A stretch of 8,283 nt of DNA from Bacillota bacterium (lineage in GTDB: Bacteria > Bacillota > Bacilli > Bacillales_B > DSM-18226), in contig JAUZQA010000165.1 of assembly GCA_030705665.1 (NCBI GenBank), forward strand, positions 1-8,283. The letters run 5' to 3'. Below are positions 5,538-8,283 of the stretch, in pieces; the first letter of the stretch is position 1; the number at the start of each line of letters is the position of its first letter. The position numbers and the translations under genes are program-made. A model generated the notes under the pieces. That model worked only from the letters and a program-made list of their open reading frames with translations, was not told where the DNA came from and ran no database searches.

Positions 5538-6812
5538 AACTGTCTCCCCAGGTTTTATTGCTTTGAGGATTACAAAAGCTGTTATGACACTTATACAGCT
5601 TAATACAATAAAAATCCAATGATGTGGGTATTTCATTAATAAAGCGATAAATGGAGGCCCAGCGGCGACACCAATAAACCTCATCGAACTATAAATTGAG
5701 GTTACCGTTCCTCGTTCCTCCTTTTCGATTCCAGCAGTGATTAAAGCGTCAAGGCAGGGGAGGCCAACGCCAATTCCTATACCAGCAAGTAGAAACATCG
5801 AGATCATGAACCATAATTTAATCGAAAAATAAAGTGCAGCAATCGCAAGAGCTGCAAGAAAAACTCCTCCAAAAGTCAGCCACTTCATTAAGACTTTGTT
5901 CTCTTTAATAATTTTACCCGTAATAAATGAGGCGAGGCAAAGGGCGCCAAGTGGAAGAGCTAAAAAGAATCCTTTTTTTAAAGCTTTGACACCATACTCA
6001 CTTTCGAATACCTCCGAGAGGTAAAATAATACTCCAAATAGCAGGAACATTAAAATACCGCCAATAAAAAAAATGGCATAAAGCCAACGTCCCTTTTCAC
6101 TAAAAATTTCTTTCAGATTGGCAAGAAATTGTTTGAAGGGAATAGGCTTTTCACTTGTTTTCGGGCATTTCACTAAAAAAATCATTAAGATTGTTGAAAT
6201 TAAACAAAAAACTGGGAAAGAGAAAAAGGGTAAAAACCAAATAAAACCTGCCAAAAAAGCACCCAATATGGGGCTTAAAACTTTACCAAACGTATTGGAG
6301 GTTTCTATTAGCCCCAGTGTACTGCTGACATCGTCTTCATTTTTAAACATATCACCGATAAGTGGAAGAACAATTGGGAATGCTCCCGCAGCACCAACCC
6401 CCTGGAGGGAACGTCCAATAAGAATAATCCAATAGGTATGCTCCATTTTCCATGCTGCAAAACCAGAAATAAGTCCTCCTATTCCTGCAATGATTAGGCT
6501 TGGAATAATAACCTTTTTTCTTCCAATATGGTCAGATAAAAAACCGGCAATCGGTATTAAGATAATCGCAACGACTGAGTAAACCGTAATAATCATGCTT
6601 GTTTGAAAAGAGGATATCGCTAATTCTTTTTCCATAGCAGGTAACACCGGGATTAACATTGAATTTCCTAATGTCATAACAAGAGGAATCGAGGAAATTG
6701 ATAAAATCGCCCATTTTTGCTTTGAGATTTCACTCGACTTCCTTTTCCCTTTTGCTGCCTGTTTTTTTGAGGCTTTCTTTGGAGCTGGGCATAAGCGTTC
6801 AATATTTTCCAT
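5535..6812 (-). CDS. MFS multidrug exporter of the DHA1 type
   Basis: 425-residue, 12-segment major facilitator transporter, probably a drug/proton antiporter in the cytoplasmic membrane. Motif A, GFLSDHIGRKK (90-100), sits between segments 2 and 3; GRSLQGVGAAG (133-143) is the segment-4 signature with its conserved Arg; segment 5 carries a motif-C-like stretch (ETSNTFGKVLSPILGAFLA, 170-188) typical of exporters. A 34-residue Lys/Arg-rich cytoplasmic extension (KKASKKQAAKGKRK) precedes segment 1, making the protein slightly longer than usual (about 390-400). The ATG at 6812 has only a weak ribosome site (GGCGGT, 13 bases upstream) and no alternative start lies before segment 1. No regulator gene is adjacent, but the promoter has an operator-like inverted repeat. 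The substrate cannot be predicted. Confidence 0.88.
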   Translation of the reverse strand: MENIERLCPAPKKASKKQAAKGKRKSSEISKQKWAILSISSIPLVMTLGNSMLIPVLPAMEKELAISSFQTSMIITVYSVVAIILIPIAGFLSDHIGRKKVIIPSLIIAGIGGLISGFAAWKMEHTYWIILIGRSLQGVGAAGAFPIVLPLIGDMFKNEDDVSSTLGLIETSNTFGKVLSPILGAFLAGFIWFLPFFSFPVFCLISTILMIFLVKCPKTSEKPIPFKQFLANLKEIFSEKGRWLYAIFFIGGILMFLLFGVLFYLSEVFESEYGVKALKKGFFLALPLGALCLASFITGKIIKENKVLMKWLTFGGVFLAALAIAALYFSIKLWFMISMFLLAGIGIGVGLPCLDALITAGIEKEERGTVTSIYSSMRFIGVAAGPPFIALLMKYPHHWIFIVLSCISVITAFVILKAIKPGETV

Positions 6813-6842
6813 TGAGCTCAGTTACCGCCTTTTTTGTTTTTG

Positions 6843-6883
6843 CTAATGTTAATATTCTCTTTTTTATTTTAAAATAACATTAG
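6843..6883. promoter_or_regulatory. Perfect 9-bp inverted repeat flanking the exporter's -10, candidate operator
   Basis: CTAATGTTA (6843-6851) and its exact complement TAACATTAG (6875-6883) have centres 32 bp apart, about three helical turns. Each half also contains the near-palindrome TAAnnTTA, so each could itself be a dimer site. One copy lies in the promoter spacer and the other just after the predicted start, a layout expected of a repressor such as a MarR- or TetR-type protein encoded elsewhere. The protein is not identifiable. Confidence 0.5.
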
Positions 6884-6888
6884 GTCAA
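6861..6888 (-). promoter_or_regulatory. Predicted promoter of the MFS exporter gene
   Basis: On the minus strand TTGACC (6883-6888) and TAAAAA (6861-6866) are 16 bases apart. This predicts a start near 6854 and a leader of about 40 bases. The -35 is good and the -10 moderate. Confidence 0.5.
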
Positions 6889-6919
6889 CAATCCTAATAA
6901 TGGAAGTGGGAGATTTTTA

Positions 6920-7552
6920 ATGTGTAATCGGAAAATTATCAGCCTTGCAATCGGAAAGTCAAAAGATTATAATTGGGGGCAAAATAAGGAAAAATCCGCT
7001 ATTGGTAAAACAGCTGTCACAACCGCCGAATTAAAAATAGAAGGTTTTATTGGTGATGGAGTGGCAAACCTTGAATTTCATGGCGGCGTTGACCGTGCTG
7101 TTTGTATCTATCCATATGAGCATTATTCTAAATGGGAAAAACTTTTTAATAAAAAACTAAAGCTGCCGGCTTTTGGCGAAAATATAACAACTATTGGAAT
7201 GACAGAAGCAGAAGTTTATATTGGAGATATTTATAAAATAGGGGATACTGTTATTCAAGTAACACAGGGAAGGGTTCCTTGTTCAACCATTTCAAGTTTT
7301 AATCAGGAAAAGGAATTTCTAAAACTTGTGTATGAAACAAGCTTAACTGGATACTTTTTTCGTGTAATAGAAGAAGGAACGATTAATATCGATTCTAAAA
7401 TTGAACTTGTCGAGCAGCATCCTTTGAAAGTTTCAGTATTATTCGCTGCCCAAACTCTTTTTCACGACCATGATCCAAAAGCGATCGAGAAGATTCTTCA
7501 AGTTGAAGAAATGGCAATCGATTGGAAGCAAAGATTTTTGAAATTAGTGTAA
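6920..7552 (+). CDS. MOSC domain protein (YiiM/YflK-like)
   Basis: 210-residue soluble protein with a MOSC (molybdenum cofactor sulfurase C-terminal) domain over about residues 30-165. Visible family landmarks are GDGVANLEFHGGVDRAV (45-61), FGENIT (85-90), IGDIYKIG (101-108) and the conserved Cys121 in QGRVPCSTISSF, the candidate sulfur- or Mo-ligand residue. The tail, from HPLKVSVLFAAQ onward (167-210), is the three-helix YiiM C-terminal domain. Escherichia coli YiiM uses molybdenum cofactor to reduce N-hydroxylated bases; Bacillus YflK is the closest relative I recall (about 220 residues). The ATG has GTGGGAG seven bases upstream. It is divergent from the exporter and shares the 107-base control region. 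No Moco biosynthesis gene is in the window. Substrate unknown. Confidence 0.87.
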   Translation: MCNRKIISLAIGKSKDYNWGQNKEKSAIGKTAVTTAELKIEGFIGDGVANLEFHGGVDRAVCIYPYEHYSKWEKLFNKKLKLPAFGENITTIGMTEAEVYIGDIYKIGDTVIQVTQGRVPCSTISSFNQEKEFLKLVYETSLTGYFFRVIEEGTINIDSKIELVEQHPLKVSVLFAAQTLFHDHDPKAIEKILQVEEMAIDWKQRFLKLV

Positions 7553-7588
7553 TTTATTTTTCAATAATGAATATTATGAAAAGATCAC

Positions 7589-7617
7589 TTGACAAATTAT
7601 TTTTGGTTAATTATGAT
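7589..7617 (+). promoter_or_regulatory. Consensus sigma-A promoter of the trp T-box transcript
   Basis: TTGACA (7589-7594) and TATGAT (7612-7617) are 17 bases apart, giving a start near 7624. No other promoter is seen between here and the trpE start, so both T-boxes lie on one transcript. Confidence 0.85.
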
Positions 7618-7623
7618 TAATCA

Positions 7624-7904
7624 CATAAGTAAGTTATTAAGGGCTATGAAAAAGAGTAGTAACCTTTGCGGATACTTTAGAGAGCTGATGGCTGGTGGGA
7701 ATCAGTGTAGACGTAATGGCGAATGGACTTTGGAGCCTCCAAACCGAATTTCCTTAAGGAATGTAGGCTTTGGCGAACATCTCATCGTTACAAGAGATAG
7801 GTATTAAGATTTTACATTGATACCGATAAAGTGAACTGATGTAATCAGTTAATGAAGGTGGCACCACGGGTCTCCCGTCCTTTTTTGGATGGGGGCCCTT
7901 TTTG
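7624..7904 (+). ncRNA. T-box riboswitch 1, tRNA-Trp-responsive (UGG specifier)
   Basis: The leader senses uncharged tRNA-Trp. In Stem I, AAAG/CTTT (7651-7654 with 7728-7731) closes a specifier loop with AGTA (7655-7658) on the 5' side and GAA-TGG-A (7721-7727) on the 3' side. The specifier is TGG at 7724-7726. The AG bulge (AGAGAG, 7679-7684) and distal loop GGTGGGA (7694-7700, consensus GGUGNRA) are present. The T-box antiterminator is canonical: AAGG (7855-7858) with CCTT (7879-7882), ACGGG (7866-7870) with CCCGT (7874-7878), and the seven-base bulge TGGCACC (7859-7865). The UGGC in that bulge pairs with a GCCA acceptor end. Short open frames crossing this region are not genes. Confidence 0.93.
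7868..7904 (+). terminator. Terminator of T-box 1
   Basis: Arm 7868-7880 pairs with 7887-7898 with one bulged base, over a T-rich six-base loop, followed by a U-run. It shares the 3' half of the T-box with the antiterminator, so the two structures exclude each other. Confidence 0.85.
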
Positions 7905-7914
7905 TATTCTAATA

Positions 7915-8212
7915 TAAATAATGAAAAGCGATGCGCAAGAAGAGTACACATTTAATCATTCTTTCCAGAGAGCCGGGGGAGGTGAAAGCCCGGTAAGAGT
8001 GGATTTGTGGAATGGCCTTGCAAGTGGCAGTCTGAAGACGAGAGTAGGACTGCACGGAGTTCCGCCGTTAAAAGGATAGGATATCAGTTGTTGGATGACT
8101 TGTATCTGAAAGAGGAAACATGGGAATGTTTCAAATGGAGGTGGCACCGCGGTCACAAGAATCGCCCTCTATATGCATAAGTATTTTATGTATATAGAGG
8201 GCGATTTTTTAT
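7915..8212 (+). ncRNA. T-box riboswitch 2, tRNA-Trp-responsive (UGG specifier)
   Basis: A second complete T-box follows the first within about a dozen bases. GCAAG (7935-7939) pairs with CTTGC (8017-8021) below the specifier loop. AGTA is at 7943-7946 and GAA-TGG at 8010-8015, so the specifier is TGG at 8013-8015. The AG bulge AGAGAG (7967-7972) and distal loop GGTGAAA (7981-7987) fit consensus. In the antiterminator, GGAGG (8137-8141) pairs with CCTCT (8166-8170) and GCGG (8149-8152) with TCGC (8162-8165), around bulge TGGCACC (8142-8148). Outside these motifs the sequence differs widely from T-box 1. Confidence 0.93.
8160..8212 (+). terminator. Terminator of T-box 2
   Basis: A perfect 15-bp stem (8160-8174 with 8192-8206) is followed by a U-run. 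Its 5' arm contains the antiterminator strand TCGC-CCTCT, giving the alternative fold. Confidence 0.9.
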
Positions 8213-8236
8213 TTGTCGAAAAAGGAGATTGAAAAA

Positions 8237-8283
8237 ATGCAAACCAAAAGTTCTTTTATTGTAAGGGAAGTAAAAGGTGATAC
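8237..8283 (+). CDS. trpE: Start of probable anthranilate synthase component I
   Basis: Only 15 codons are visible before the window ends: MQTKSSFIVREVKGD. A strong ribosome site AAAGGAG (8221-8227) lies nine bases upstream. Two tRNA-Trp T-boxes directly ahead show that the gene is controlled by tryptophan supply, and the trp biosynthetic operon of bacilli begins with trpE. The opening residues resemble TrpE proteins from Bacillus species as I remember them (VRE-x-KGD before the TPIS segment). TrpE with TrpG makes anthranilate from chorismate and glutamine. A tryptophan transporter or tryptophanyl-tRNA synthetase is possible from the riboswitch alone, but the N-terminus fits neither well. Confidence 0.75.
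   Translation, partial: MQTKSSFIVREVKGD

Noticed and set aside
6118..6714. Open frames overlapping the MFS gene (6118-6435 plus strand, 6532-6714 minus strand)
   Set aside because: They are shadows of the exporter coding sequence with no independent signals.
7589..8156. Short open frames on both strands across the trp leader (about 65-72 codons each)
   Set aside because: They lie entirely over the two T-box RNAs, whose conserved loops and pairings explain the sequence. They lack ribosome sites and protein-like composition.

Overview
The window is low-GC DNA that reads as a Bacillaceae (Bacillus-like Firmicute) chromosome. Supporting this are AAGGAGG-type ribosome binding sites, a YdjO-type cold-inducible protein, a YhcK/DgcK-like diguanylate cyclase, a DUF6509-like small protein, a fru operon with a CcpA (cre) site, and tandem Trp T-box leaders ahead of what looks like trpE. 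The genus cannot be fixed from sequence alone. Nothing looks like an insertion sequence, prophage, CRISPR array or plasmid.

Layout, left to right. (1) Bases 1-192 hold the 3' end of a ydjO-like gene (+), ending at a bidirectional terminator. (2) Bases 228-1316 (-) encode a membrane GGDEF diguanylate cyclase with an intact I-site. Its start should be placed well downstream of the longest ORF. (3) Bases 1478-1762 (-) encode a small acidic DUF6509-like protein with its own terminator. (4) Bases 1909-2291 (-) hold four tRNA genes in transcription order Leu-Pro-Gly-Ser, followed by a terminator. All four anticodons begin with C (CAG, CGG, CCC, CGA), so each is a dedicated reader of an NNG codon. 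(5) From about 2460 to 5496 (+) lies the fructose operon. It has 10-bp-periodic direct repeats, a consensus promoter with a cre site in its spacer, a 46-codon internally deleted remnant of the repressor gene fruR, then fruK and fruA (EIIABC). (6) Bases 5535-6812 (-) encode a DHA1-type MFS exporter whose predicted promoter carries a perfect 9-bp inverted repeat flanking the -10. (7) Bases 6920-7552 (+) encode a YiiM/YflK-like MOSC protein, divergent from the exporter. (8) Bases 7589-8236 hold a consensus promoter and two complete T-box riboswitches in series, both with UGG (Trp) specifiers. They precede the first 15 codons of a probable trpE that runs off the end.

How the parts work together. 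FruA imports and phosphorylates fructose to fructose 1-phosphate, and FruK makes fructose 1,6-bisphosphate. The repressor that normally reports fructose 1-phosphate to this promoter has lost about four fifths of its coding sequence, including the helix-turn-helix. CcpA repression is therefore the only intact control visible here. The tandem T-boxes make transcription of the tryptophan genes depend on uncharged tRNA-Trp at two successive terminators. The most unusual features are the all-C34 tRNA operon and the in-frame fruR remnant, which still overlaps fruK by ATGA.
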